Shown piece by piece: positions 12,118-23,731 of a stretch of DNA of 64,000 bases (its first letter is position 1; each line of letters opens with the position of its first letter). The translations under genes were made by a program, and so were the position numbers. Source of the DNA: Ipomoea triloba (taxonomy: Eukaryota > Streptophyta > Magnoliopsida > Solanales > Convolvulaceae); assembly GCF_003576645.1 (NCBI RefSeq), contig NC_044919.1, positions 12,435,336-12,499,335 of the forward strand, written 5' to 3'. The notes below the pieces were generated by a model, which was given only the letters and a program-made list of their open reading frames with translations, had not been told where the DNA came from and searched no databases.

Positions 12118-12604
12118 CTCAGTAGGCGTGTTGTAACTCTACCCCACATCCCTTAATCACTCAACCACTACATAATGTTATCCACTCAACCAGTACATAT
12201 TTAATCATATCATATATGTACTGAACTCACTTAATTTCATTAGTGCATGTATCACTATCAAAAGACACTTCCAATCTGCTGCACTTCATTCTTCCTTTTG
12301 GTTTAATTAATAACAGTAATAGATAATGTGAAATGATGGAATTACAAAAATTCTTTTCAGATTAAAGAAAATGATTGTAGGAGTACATAAAATATTGTGT
12401 CTTAATGTGACACGAATGCACGATAAACTCCACAAATATATTTCTTTAAAAAAAATTAAAAAATTCTAATAGCATTCTAGATTTCCTTAAAAAGGAATTA
12501 TGAGTTATTCCACTGCTCTCAAGTCTCAGTCTCACCCATATATTTCACTCACTATTCTATTCTATCACATAATCATATCTGCACACAGTGATAGAATCAA
12601 ATCT

Positions 12605-14725
12605 ATGGCTTCAAACTCTGAACATCATATCGTGATGTTACCCTTCATGGCTCAGGGCCATTTGATACCATTCTTGGCTTTAGCGAGGAAACTCCAAGAA
12701 ACAGCCGCCTTCAAAATAACCATCGCCTCCACCCCTCTGAATCTCCAGTATCTCAGATCCGCCATTGTTGCGCAAGGATTAGAAGAGCAGAGCTGTGGGA
12801 TCCGCCTAGCAGCCCTCCCCTTCAACCCCGCAGACCACGGGTTGCCCCCCAACGGGGAGAACACGGAGGCCTTGGCGTTGAAAGACATCGGGCGGCTTTT
12901 CTCGGCCTCCACTTGGCTTGAATCCCCTTTTCGCGACCTGGTTTCTGAAATAACTGTGAGAGAAGGGAAGCCCCCAGTGTGCATAATCTCTGATATTTTC
13001 ATGGGGTGGGCTAATAGAGTTGCGGAGGGGTTTGGGAGTGTTAATGTTAATTTCTGCACTGGGGGATGTTATGGCTACGCGGCTTATGTATCTTTCTGGG
13101 TTCATCTTCCCCACCGGTCAGCCAAGGATGACAATGGCCCTGTCGGGTATTTTAGCTGATCATTATTAATTTTTTATTTTAAAAAATCAAGTGTTTGGTT
13201 AATTAATTTTTGAGAAAATTATATTTTTCGTCCATAAGTTATAGGGTAATTGCAAAATTCGACTTTAAATTTTGATCATACTCATTTTTTGTTCCTAAGT
13301 TATTGTTGACGTTGCACTTTTCATCTCTGAATTATACTAATTGCAAATTTCATCCCTAAGTTATCATTATGTTGCACTTTTTGTCCCTTAGTGTGAAAAC
13401 TTGATAATTTTTTGATTAAAAAATAGTCAATCGTAAAATTTCGGTAAAAAAATTGGCGTTCGATTAAAGATTTTCTAATTAAAAATTTACCGAAGTTTGC
13501 ACACTTAAGTTAGGGACGAAAAGTGCAACATAATGATTTCTTAGGGACAAACTTTACAATTAGTATAACTCAGGGACAAAAAGTGCAACGGTAATGATAA
13601 CTTAGGGACAAAAATTTAAGGACGAATTTTACAATTACTTTATAATTTAGGAACGAAAAGTGCAATTTTCACTTAATTTTTTGTAACTCTGTATAATTAT
13701 ACACCCTACCACAATCAACTAATAGGGCCAAGGAGTTCTCCATGCCGGGTTTTCCTGAGTCAACTCGCTTCCATACTTCTCAGCTTCACCCCTTCATGAG
13801 AGCTGGAAATGGGAGCGATTCATGGTCATTGTTCTTCAGGCATAATCTGGCAATTTCTAATTCCTTTGGGTGGCTATGTAATACAGTTCAAGAAATTGAG
13901 CCTACAGGTTTCCAAGTTCTCAGGAACATCTCAAAATCCCCAGTTTGGTGTATTGGACCTCTTCTCCCACCAGGGATGCTTAAAACCAGAGAATCATTAT
14001 CTGATTTATCTCCAGTTTCAGGCTTGATTGGGAGGAATTCAGGGAGAGAGCCCGGGCTCTCACCCGAAAAATGCATTGAATGGTTGAATAAACACCCAGA
14101 GGAATCAGTTCTTTACATTTCCTTTGGATCCCAGAACACCATAAGTCCTTCTCAGATGATGGCATTAGCCTTGGGGCTAGAAGACACCCAAAAACCATTC
14201 CTCTGGGTGATCAGGCCCCCGATAGGCTTCGACACAAAAGGCGATTTCCAGCCAGAATGGCTCCCCGAGGGGTTCGAGGAAAGAATGGGAAAGAAGGGGC
14301 AGGGAAAATTAGTCCATTCATGGGCACCACAGCTGGAGATTTTGTGCCACAGATCAGTAGGGGCGTTCTTGAGTCACTGCGGATGGAACTCTGTGATGGA
14401 AAGTTTGAGCCAGGGGATCCCGCTAATCGGGTGGCCATTGGCGGCCGAGCAAGGGTTCAATTCCAAGATGTTAATGGAGGAAATGGGAGTCTCTGTAGAG
14501 CTTTGCAGAGGGAATCAAAGCAGCATCAGTAGAGAAGAGGTGAAGAGTGTTATTGAGAGAGTTTTGGATAAAGAGGAGGGGAAAGGAAAGGAGATGAAGA
14601 ATAATGCAGTTAAGATTATGGAGTTGATTAGAAGAGCTCTCAAGGAAGATAATGGAGCTAAAGGAAGTTCTGTTCAAGCTATGGATGATTTTGTAACTAC
14701 CATCCTAGGTAGGACAAATGTGTAA
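12605..14725 (+). CDS. UDP-glycosyltransferase, UGT92A1-like (family 1)
   Basis: Predicted to move a sugar, probably glucose, from UDP-glucose to a small acceptor in the cytosol. Exon 1 is 12605-13146 and exon 2 13726-14725; donor GG|GTATTT and acceptor AATAG|G keep phase and give 513 aa, normal for plant UGTs. His19 in AQGHLIP is the expected catalytic base. The PSPG box (44 residues, coding 14321-14452) runs from WAPQ through HCGWNS to AAEQ; the final Gln is associated with UDP-glucose use. The phrases DHGLPPNGEN and WLPEGFEERM match UGT92A1 as I remember it. I chose the ATG at 12605 because family similarity starts there; an in-frame upstream Met at 12500 adds 35 unlike residues. The intron is mostly a palindromic MITE. 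An alternative splice pair (13141/13733) would also keep frame. The acceptor substrate cannot be told. Confidence 0.88.
13211..13680. mobile_element. Palindromic MITE inside the UGT intron
   Basis: The left part and the reverse complement of the right part share a series of blocks (TTTTGTCCCTAAGTTAT, GTTGCACTTTT, TACTAATTGCAAA). They form two long, diverged inverted arms of roughly 220 bp around about 13430. It fills about 470 of the 579 intron bases. No coding capacity. The superfamily is uncertain, possibly MULE-like. Confidence 0.6.
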
Positions 14726-16195
14726 ACTTCAGTAGAAAATCAGTTAATCAATTCAAGACAAGAACTTTAGGCAAAAAATGATTTCGGTCAAATTTTGGCA
14801 GAAGTCATTTTCCACCTCACTCACACAAAAACACCAAAACAGTTTTTCAATGCAACTAAACACGGAAAATGAAACTAATTTCTGAAAAATGACTCATTTT
14901 TCAAAAAATATTTTTCTAATTTCCAAAAACACTCTAACTGACCACACTTGTGTTTATAAGAAATTTTTTTATTAATCGAATGTGAATCATATACTATCAC
15001 ATTACATGATTAAAAAAATAGTAAAAGTTTTTGACCCCTTTAACATTATTATTTACGATATGATAATAGATACACTCTTACATGCTCCTCTTTTATTTGA
15101 GACAGATTCTCTGTATTCATGCTGAAACAATTTGCTAATATATGTGTAAATTAGTGAAGAAAAGTATGTTTTTCCTTAATTAGTAGCTAGCTGATACATC
15201 TATATATATATACACTTGAGGAAGGACAGGTTTCCTCAAATTCTGCTACCTAACATTGCTGCTGCTAACATTGCTGCTGGTCTACTGCCTAACTTAACCA
15301 CTAACAAAATAATTAATAATCTGATCATATTTTATACACTACAACAATATGTAATGCAGTGGTAGATTATAATATTATTCTAGCCACTTCCTTGTTCGAG
15401 GTTTATATAGGAAGGATATTTAAAATTTTAGATATCGCTATCAAGAAGTTAAATAATATTTTGTGTTGTAAAGTAAAAATATTATTTTAAGATGGTAAGA
15501 ATTTTATTGTTTATTGGACAAAAATGTTTGTTATTTATTGACAAGAGTTAGTGATAAATTCTTTTACGATTAATTGGATATTAATAAATGATGTTCTCAG
15601 AAAGTTTAAGGTAAAGTTGGAGTATTGGAAGATCTCCCTAAACATTAGGCTTTGGGGATGGAGAATCGGAAGTTTTTGGATATCGGTAAATATTCCGAAA
15701 GATTGTTGAGAACGGAGAATCATAAGATCTTTCCAAACAGAAGATCTTGGAAATCAAAATAAAAATTTAGCTAGTGACCAGTAGATCAGTAGATCCTTTC
15801 ATGTAGATCTGTTGATGAAGGTCTATGATAAGATTTTCTGATAAAAATATGTTGATGAAGGTGTAAAATTATATTTATTAATATAACAAATTATTGACTT
15901 GCTTTTTGTTGATATTTAGTTTATGAATGATTTAAATATTAAAATTTAACTATTGTCATTTTATGGGTGGTGGATGGGTAACAAAAGTTTTAAAACTTCA
16001 ATTCCTATAAACCACCTAGAGTTTGTATATGCAGTATATATAAGTTCAATGAAATTCTGAGATATTTTAATAACTTTTTCTCTCGTTGTTGAATTATCTC
16101 GTTACAATCCGTGTAATTTACACATTTTATTTGAGACCCAAGTTGTTCATATATTTTGATTAAAAACTTGTAGGAAAATGTATATAATAAAAGAA
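14726..16195. other. Intergenic, nothing recognisable
   Basis: AT-rich, with short GCT-rich repeats near 15245-15290. No coding run with family resemblance on either strand. The UGT 3' UTR should lie in the first few hundred bases. Confidence 0.5.
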
Positions 16196-16700
16196 TTATG
16201 GCATCAACACTTCGTGATCTGATAACCAACTTTGAAAACTTTGATTGTTTGGAAGGAGTTGGTTTTTGGCATTGGTAGAAAAATAGATGTGTTTTCTGTT
16301 AACTACTCTGAATATGGTATATGTGCGTTGATAAGTACTCCTAAGCCAGAAGAAGAAGAAAATAAAATGGTTCAAAGAACTCGCCAGAGAGTTAGGTGGG
16401 AGAATGATGACTACATCCATCATGGGCATATATTGAATGGGATGACAGATGCTCTGTTCAACATCTATTAGAATGTGAAAATATCTCTCACTGAGAATTT
16501 TATGGTGAAAGATAATGTGAGTCTATGTGATTGTAATATAAATATTCTTGAATGGATCATAGGAATTATTGGGAATTTCTTATAATGGACATATCATTGA
16601 AGTTTTAGAGAGACTCGTAATGATAAGATGTTACATAAATGATTTGGAACATAAAGAAATGAAATGATTCTCGATGTGTTAGTAGTTGAATGTTTATGAT
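16196..16700 (+). pseudogene. Ty1/Copia gag relic
   Basis: One frame contains STPKPEEEENKMVQRTRQR followed by WENDDYIHHGHILNGMTDAL, which fits the Copia gag (UBN2-type) pattern STPxPEEEENE...KWENDDYxCRGHILNGMSDxLFDxY. The preceding bases, in a shifted frame, encode the usual upstream part (FxGVxFxxWxKKMxF). Frameshifts and stops make it dead. No LTRs, integrase or RT could be tied to it. Confidence 0.7.
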
Positions 16701-16715
16701 ATTTATAAACTGCTA

Positions 16716-16790
16716 AAAACTTTGTGGTCAAGCGGCATGAAGTGACTCCCCAAATGGGAGGTTATGGGTTCGTTGGGCTTCAATAGGTTG
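16716..16790 (+). mobile_element. Possible tRNA-derived SINE fragment
   Basis: GTGGTCAAGCGGC resembles a pol III A box, and GGTTATGGGTTCG about 40 bases later resembles a B box, the layout of plant SINE heads. No clear tail or target duplication was seen, so this is only suggestive. Confidence 0.35.
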
Positions 16791-16815
16791 AGAAAGTATA
16801 TTATATTTATAAATT

Positions 16816-17129
16816 TGTTGGAATATTGAGATAATATCAAAGTAATATGTTGTTGGAATATTGAGATAATATCAAAGTAATATGTTGTAGTGAATATTGA
16901 GATAATATCAAAGTAATTTGAGGATTCAATATTTAGATTCAAACTATACCAAATACATTGATATTATTAAGGAAATCAATGTTGGGTCACTTGTCCTTAT
17001 TAAATGAAGGAACATGGTGAAGTAATTTGAGAATTCAATATTTAGATTCAAACTATACCAAATACATTGATATTATTGAGGAAATAAATGTTGGGTTACT
17101 TGTTCTTATTAAATGAAGGAGCATGGTGT
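16816..17129. repeat. Two adjacent tandem repeats (35 bp x3, 109 bp x2)
   Basis: GAATATTGAGATAATATCAA starts at 16821, 16856 and 16892 (period 35-36). It is followed by a 109-bp unit starting AGTAATTTGA at 16912 and 17021, with a few mismatches between copies. Confidence 0.8.
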
Positions 17130-17159
17130 AGTTCTAAGTTATTACTACTTTCACTATAA

Positions 17160-17770
17160 AGGTTGAACTGATGACATGCTCCAAGGCCAATAGGAATTAT
17201 TTCCTGCTCTTAGTACCCATACGGTGATCGGTCCCTATTCCATGGACAGTGCCAACCACAACCCGACCACTTCTGGTCAAGATGCTTGTCCCCCGACCAT
17301 GCTAGGCTATCCTGAACCGAACAGTGGTCTCGTCTCGGGGCCCCAGGGCCCCCGAAGGTAGGTCGATCGGATCATCAAGCCTTGGGACATCGTCGTGGCG
17401 ATAGTCAGGGGGCGTTGGGCACTTGGCCGCTTGGGCAATTGTTCGGCCCTGTGCATGGCTCCCACACGACACTCATGTCGTAGGGCAAGTATCTATCTCT
17501 TGACACCCTATAAAGACCTCCTTTATTGCTAGAAAATTTTGACTATTTTTCTTGATAGCATGACCTCTGACCCATTGCCACGTTGACCAAGCTACGCATC
17601 TTGACCTTATTGACTCTTTCCATCAGAGACCAAATCGAACCGGTCTGAAACCATTCATTGTACAACAGCACTCGTCGAATCGATCAATAATAATAGACCG
17701 TATTATTTCACTACCTCAGAGTATTTTATACTATCAAAGGCCATGACATTTTCCTCTTCTTCTAGCTGGG
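17160..17770 (+). mobile_element. Gypsy-like LTR fragment (GC-rich block)
   Basis: A sharply GC-richer block in AT-rich surroundings, with a TATA-like CCTATAAAGACCTCC at about 17507 and an A-rich AATCGATCAATAATAATAG segment about 170 bases on. This layout is typical of Ty3/Gypsy LTR U3-R-U5 sequence. No paired LTR or internal domain is visible, so it may be a solo LTR or a fragment. Confidence 0.4.
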
Positions 17771-18023
17771 AGTACTCAGCACGTAAACTACATTTAGAAT
17801 AGATAGCAAAAAATGCATCTTGTATGTCAACACGTACTAAAACCTAACTCCTTCAAAAAGATCCAATTTTTGGAAGTTGGTACTTGGTAGCATAGCGAGA
17901 TCATGAAGTATCAAAGTTGTGATTTTTTTTTATATTAAAAACATGTAGATTGTTAGGAAAATATAGATTTGTATGTGAAAATAATGTTGAAGATTTATAT
18001 AGTAAATGTATGTTTGAGAATTT

Positions 18024-20839
18024 CAAACATGTTACTAAACTTAAATAATATTCGAAATTCTACCTTAGACTCTTCAGGAACATCATATATTAAAACCCAA
18101 ACAAACCATGAGATTTATCTTCTGAAATACAACAACAACAACTCTTCTCAATAAATAACCAGATAACCAACATTCTTGATCAATAAATGAAAAATTTCCT
18201 ACCACCTTAAAATAATATAGTAAACTCCACAACACCAAAATAGTTTTTAAGTTATTAGTAGTCTTTTAAAAAAAAAAAAAAAAAAAAAACTTTCGGAACC
18301 CATTACTATATAAAACTCCAACAAACATATTTGTTTAGGCTATACTGGACAATGTGGATAACAACACATACTATAGTATACTCTCGTTATAGTAGCTATC
18401 AAAATATACATTGCACACTAATCAGATGAAACAACAAGACATACTATAGTACGTACTCCATACCCAAGATAGTGTTTTTAATTTGAAAGGAATCCAACAT
18501 TCAATATTAACCTCAGCTCTAGCCTCAACTCATCTAATGCACCAAGATACTACAAACAAAAATCATGTAAAAAATTGTCATTATATTGGAGTTCAAGGTC
18601 CTATTAATAGTCATTGTAGGAGGTTCATAAGAAAAGGAAGACAAAAGACTTCATGCCAACAAATATTCATGAATAGATTGCAAAGTCACATGTGAAAGTG
18701 TGTCATGGATGTGGGATTGTAAGGGCGCCACATCAAACAACAATCCAATAAGCCAAGGAACAATGAAGAATAGTTCATGTCATGGCATTGAAATTCTCAA
18801 GTTTCACAAAGAATACATGGACTAGTGTTCAAACAAGTGTAGGTGAATAAAAGTGATTTAATTAATGAGCCATATATTTAGTACATGTTGATGCGCCTAA
18901 GAATCAAAGTAATATTAGGGATAATGCTCACAATGAACTCCCTAAAAGTTTCTCAACAATCTTCAAAAGAAATGTGATTAAGGGGAAAGTAGAAAAGATG
19001 TCATTTTCAGGAGATCTAGCTTGAATCTTGATATGTTAAGTTAGTGGTTTTGTAATTGTACACCAAGAGTCCTTAACTTATATGTAATTTGTGCACAATA
19101 TTAAATTAAAAAGTTAATTTTGGTTGATTTTTTTCTAGGGTAGCTATAATTTAATGGGGTGTTTTTTAAAATTATAATTTTGTTCATGATATAGAAGTTT
19201 TCATTGAACTGATGAAACAAATTAGAAGATGATGGTAGGCTGACACATGATTTTTTTTTCATAACCCTAATGTGTTTTTCTGTCTAATGATGAGTTACGT
19301 ACTCACTATGTAATAAAAAGTTCAAGATCACTACTTACATGGCTAAGAGCAACCCCATCAGTTCTTTGTTTTTTGTTAGAAACAAAAACAAAACCAAAAT
19401 AAAATAACAAAAAAAAAAAAAAAAAAAAAAANCAAACATGTTACTAAACTTAAATAATATTCGAAATTCTACCTTAGACTCTTCAGGAACATCATATATT
19501 AAAACCCAAACAAACCATGAGATTTATCTTCTGAAATACAACAACAACAACTCTTCTCAATAAATAACCAGATAACCAACATTCTTGATCAATAAATGAA
19601 AAATTTCCTACCACCTTAAAATAATATAGTAAACTCCACAACACCAAAATAGTTTTTAAGTTATTAGTAGTCTTTTAAAAAAAAAAAAAAAAAAAAAACT
19701 TTCGGAACCCATTACTATATAAAACTCCAACAAACATATTTGTTTAGGCTATACTGGACAATGTGGATAACAACACATACTATAGTATACTCTCGTTATA
19801 GTAGCTATCAAAATATACATTGCACACTAATCAGATGAAACAACAAGACATACTATAGTACGTACTCCATACCCAAGATAGTGTTTTTAATTTGAAAGGA
19901 ATCCAACATTCAATATTAACCTCAGCTCTAGCCTCAACTCATCTAATGCACCAAGATACTACAAACAAAAATCATGTAAAAAATTGTCATTATATTGGAG
20001 TTCAAGGTCCTATTAATAGTCATTGTAGGAGGTTCATAAGAAAAGGAAGACAAAAGACTTCATGCCAACAAATATTCATGAATAGATTGCAAAGTCACAT
20101 GTGAAAGTGTGTCATGGATGTGGGATTGTAAGGGCGCCACATCAAACAACAATCCAATAAGCCAAGGAACAATGAAGAATAGTTCATGTCATGGCATTGA
20201 AATTCTCAAGTTTCACAAAGAATACATGGACTAGTGTTCAAACAAGTGTAGGTGAATAAAAGTGATTTAATTAATGAGCCATATATTTAGTACATGTTGA
20301 TGCGCCTAAGAATCAAAGTAATATTAGGGATAATGCTCACAATGAACTCCCTAAAAGTTTCTCAACAATCTTCAAAAGAAATGTGATTAAGGGGAAAGTA
20401 GAAAAGATGTCATTTTCAGGAGATCTAGCTTGAATCTTGATATGTTAAGTTAGTGGTTTTGTAATTGTACACCAAGAGTCCTTAACTTATATGTAATTTG
20501 TGCACAATATTAAATTAAAAAGTTAATTTTGGTTGATTTTTTTCTAGGGTAGCTATAATTTAATGGGGTGTTTTTTAAAATTATAATTTTGTTCATGATA
20601 TAGAAGTTTTCATTGAACTGATGAAACAAATTAGAAGATGATGGTAGGCTGACACATGATTTTTTTTTCATAACCCTAATGTGTTTTTCTGTCTAATGAT
20701 GAGTTACGTACTCACTATGTAATAAAAAGTTCAAGATCACTACTTACATGGCTAAGAGCAACCCCATCAGTTCTTTGTTTTTTGTTAGAAACAAAAACAA
20801 AACCAAAATAAAATAACAAAAAAAAAAAAAAAAAAAAAA
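18024..20839. repeat. Second false duplication: 1409-bp offset around a single N
   Basis: 18024-19431 and 19433-20839 match at a constant offset of 1409 with one N (19432) between. The left copy ends in 23 A and the right copy has 22 A at the same spot, so the left contig stopped in a homopolymer. The unique sequence is AT-rich and non-coding. A 70-codon ORF appears identically in both copies (18483-18695, 19892-20104) with no family likeness. Confidence 0.85.
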
Positions 20840-21065
20840 GACAGTGACCACCCTCAATGTGCCTAGTGGGCGCTGCTGGTATTGGCGAACTATAGCTTTG
20901 TTTTTTCTTTTCTCTTTTTTTGGTAGGACTCCCTAGGCCCTAGCATTAGAAGAAAAATCTCTACCTCTACAAGATACTCTCTCTCCTCTCTCCTACTTCC
21001 TCTCCCTCAACCTCACCCAAAAATTCACTAAAAACACCCCCAAAAATTTTCTGTTGGTGATGCTC
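20756..21065. mobile_element. Tourist-like MITE (GAGCA-type TIR, TAA duplication)
   Basis: Starts GAGCAACCCCATCAG and ends CTGTTGGTGATGCTC, imperfect inverted termini. It is flanked by TAA on both sides (20753-20755 and 21066-21068), as expected for PIF/Harbinger-type elements. 310 bp, non-coding. The same family recurs near 53.4-54.4 kb. Confidence 0.7.
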
Positions 21066-22269
21066 TAAAGGTTTGGAGACATGTAGATGCACTAGAGAAT
21101 GTCACTATAGTCACATGTTTGGTGTTTATCAAGTATAAAAAGATCATAAGGTTTCATGCAATTCAAATAAAAGATGATCCAGAAAAAAAAAATTAAACTT
21201 ATTGCATCGTTGTTTAGCTCTCAAATATGTTGACGATATTGCAACTAGTACATAAAAACAAGGATTGTAGTACAGTCATCATTATATCAAATTCTAGAAA
21301 CAGAACAAGAGTAAGGGAGTACAATAGAAGGGCTTAAACTTGACAAACCATCTTGGTGAAGTTCCTTCTCAACAACATTGTGATTTCCTTTATTCTGATG
21401 TTGAAGAGGAGTTAAGTTTATTTGTGATGAATATTTTTTGTTCCAAGAAATTAAATTATTGTTCATGAAATAAATCTCTAGTGTTCTCATTTAGTTTATT
21501 GATTATTTATATGTTTTTTCCTACCCCATTAACCTCGTTGTCAAATTTATTATCTTTTTCTTATCCTTGAAAGTTTGTTGTCAAATTTATATCTTTTTTC
21601 TTATTCTTGAAAGTTCATTGTATATTTGTATCATTGTATGTCTTTTACAGAAGGGATCTTGAGGTTTTGAATATATTGTAAAACTTCATAGATGAATATC
21701 TTGTTGGAGAAAAGTGGAGCTAAAAACAGTATATGAATAGATCAATATAAAATGGAAGAGAAGGAATAACAAAAATTTTAAGTAACAAATAAATATATTG
21801 TGGATTTCCAATTAGCAAAATGATACAACCTCAAATTCAATAAATGTATGTTGTAAAATCTAGGATTTAAAATTGTAGGGTAAATCCCACAAACTAGACC
21901 ACTGCACCCACCAACAACCTACTAAAACTAAACAATAAAAAATCAAAGGGTCCTTAATAAAACCCTGACTCGTTTTCATGTGTATAAATAGAGTATCCAA
22001 AAAGTATGAGACATCTTCTGATGTAGAAGAGCTCCACACCCCCAATCCCCACCCCCAAACACATTTTTACTAATCCCTCCCTCCAATGTTGAAAGAAAAA
22101 AAAAAATGGGAAGCAGCCACAGCATCCCACAACACCCTTTGGCTCGAAAGTTTTACAATTTCGACTTCTCATACTCATCAAGACTCTAACTGACTACCAA
22201 AATCAATCAAGCGACTCAAAGTCGAATGGACTTCACACGGCTGCTTTGAACTTATGCAGAGTATCACAA
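21066..22269. other. Intergenic plus importin 3' UTR
   Basis: No recognisable coding sequence. The part nearest 22270 should hold the 3' UTR of the importin gene on the minus strand. Confidence 0.5.
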
Positions 22270-23689
22270 TCATGAAGCACTAGCTGAAGCCTTCTCTAGT
22301 TTCTCTTTCTCGATCTCAATTTTCCTCTGCTCAGCATGCTGAGCAACGCCATGTGCGAGAGCTTGATAACGGAAGTCCAAAGACTGGGTGATGCTCTGGA
22401 ACCTGATGGGATCAGATGCTTGAAGAACTGGATTGTCGATTTATGAAGACAAGGTCAACACATTTTATCACACACTATAGCAAAAACTAATTAATCCAAA
22501 AGGAGGATGAAATAGACATACCTTTGACGGATTCAACAAAGAAAACAAAAGGATCCACCTCATCAATGGGTGACTGCAACTCTTCATCATCACTAAAATC
22601 ATCATCAGATGAGTCGTCATCGTAATCATTGGAGTGGAAAGCACTCGCCTGAAAACCACATATAGAGATGATGTTAATTTCATAAAACAAGCAGGAACAA
22701 GATGCTTGCTTAGATGGGTATGATACAATTTCTCTCTTAATTCTGTTACCTGTGCTGCCAACTTTTGGAGCTTTAGGCTGTGAGCTTCATCTCCATCCTC
22801 GTCATCATCTGCCATTTCTCTATCAGACCCATCCTCATCATCATCACTTTGAAATCCATCCATCTCAAGCTCATCTTCAGCTTCCTCTGCCTTTGCAGCT
22901 TCTGAAAATATAGAAGGTAGAAAATGATATCAAACATTAAGAGAATATACCATCTAAAGTGCAAAATGAAACAAATAGAAAAACCAGTATGGGAAAAACA
23001 CAGAAAAAAAGAAATGGTTACTTACCAGCAAGTTGCTCCTTGTATGCAACAAGGAGGTCAAGAATGGCCTTAAAAATGCCCTCTAAGGCTGCTGTTGGCA
23101 ATTGATCAGCAGGAAGACTGAGCAATGATGTCAAGCCCAAGCAGCAAACCTTCTTCTCATGCTCCCTGCAATACCAACATGCCAAGAATTAGAAACCCAT
23201 CACTTTTCTTAGCTTTGTTTTTCTTATGCCTTTTACATCTCTCCACAAGAACTACAAGACCAACATATTGCTACCTTTTAAAATTAGCCCGAGCTCCACT
23301 TTTTTTAGTTTGTTGTAACATATGGAACCAAAGACTGAAGATCTCTGTAGCAACACCAAGCTTTTGCAGTATGCTCAGCGTAAATGAAGGGTTATAGTAC
23401 AGCGCATCAGCAATCTGTCAATAAGAAACAAATTTAGAAGTTATTTCACAGGAAAAGAAGGCCACAAACACAGAACGTGTGAACCTGTAGGGGAAAATAT
23501 AGCAAAAAGTAGATCCATCAAAAAATAAAGTAGCCAGTAATTATTTGGTTTTAATAAAGTAGATTTCATGTATCATTTGAAGATAGAAATGAGTTCAAAT
23601 CACTGTGTTAGCCACAAATCAGTCTTCTAATCATGCAAAGGAACAGTATACACATAATCTCCATGTTTTATAGACTGGGAACCACTTCA

Positions 23690-23731
<42 letters not shown>

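Larger units (their letters stand above)
10239..12137 (-). mobile_element. Young 5'-truncated L1-type LINE (second assembly copy)
   Basis: Same element as 6854-8751, with the right-hand target duplication TCTACCCCACATCCC at 12138-12152 but no left-hand copy, because the contig begins in the poly-T. Its 5' end lies about 470 bp upstream of the UGT start codon and it points away from the UGT, so it sits in the UGT promoter region. Confidence 0.85.

Noticed and set aside
12500..12604. UGT start at 12500
   Set aside because: The added 35 residues are unlike family N-termini, and cytosolic UGTs do not carry such an extension.
9219..13146. Two tandem UGT genes
   Set aside because: The first copy has no exon 2, matches the second at a fixed offset, and ends at a single N in a homopolymer context. 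It is better explained as an assembly overlap.
14211..14677. Minus-strand and shifted frames across UGT exon 2
   Set aside because: They are shadows of the UGT coding sequence with no family likeness.
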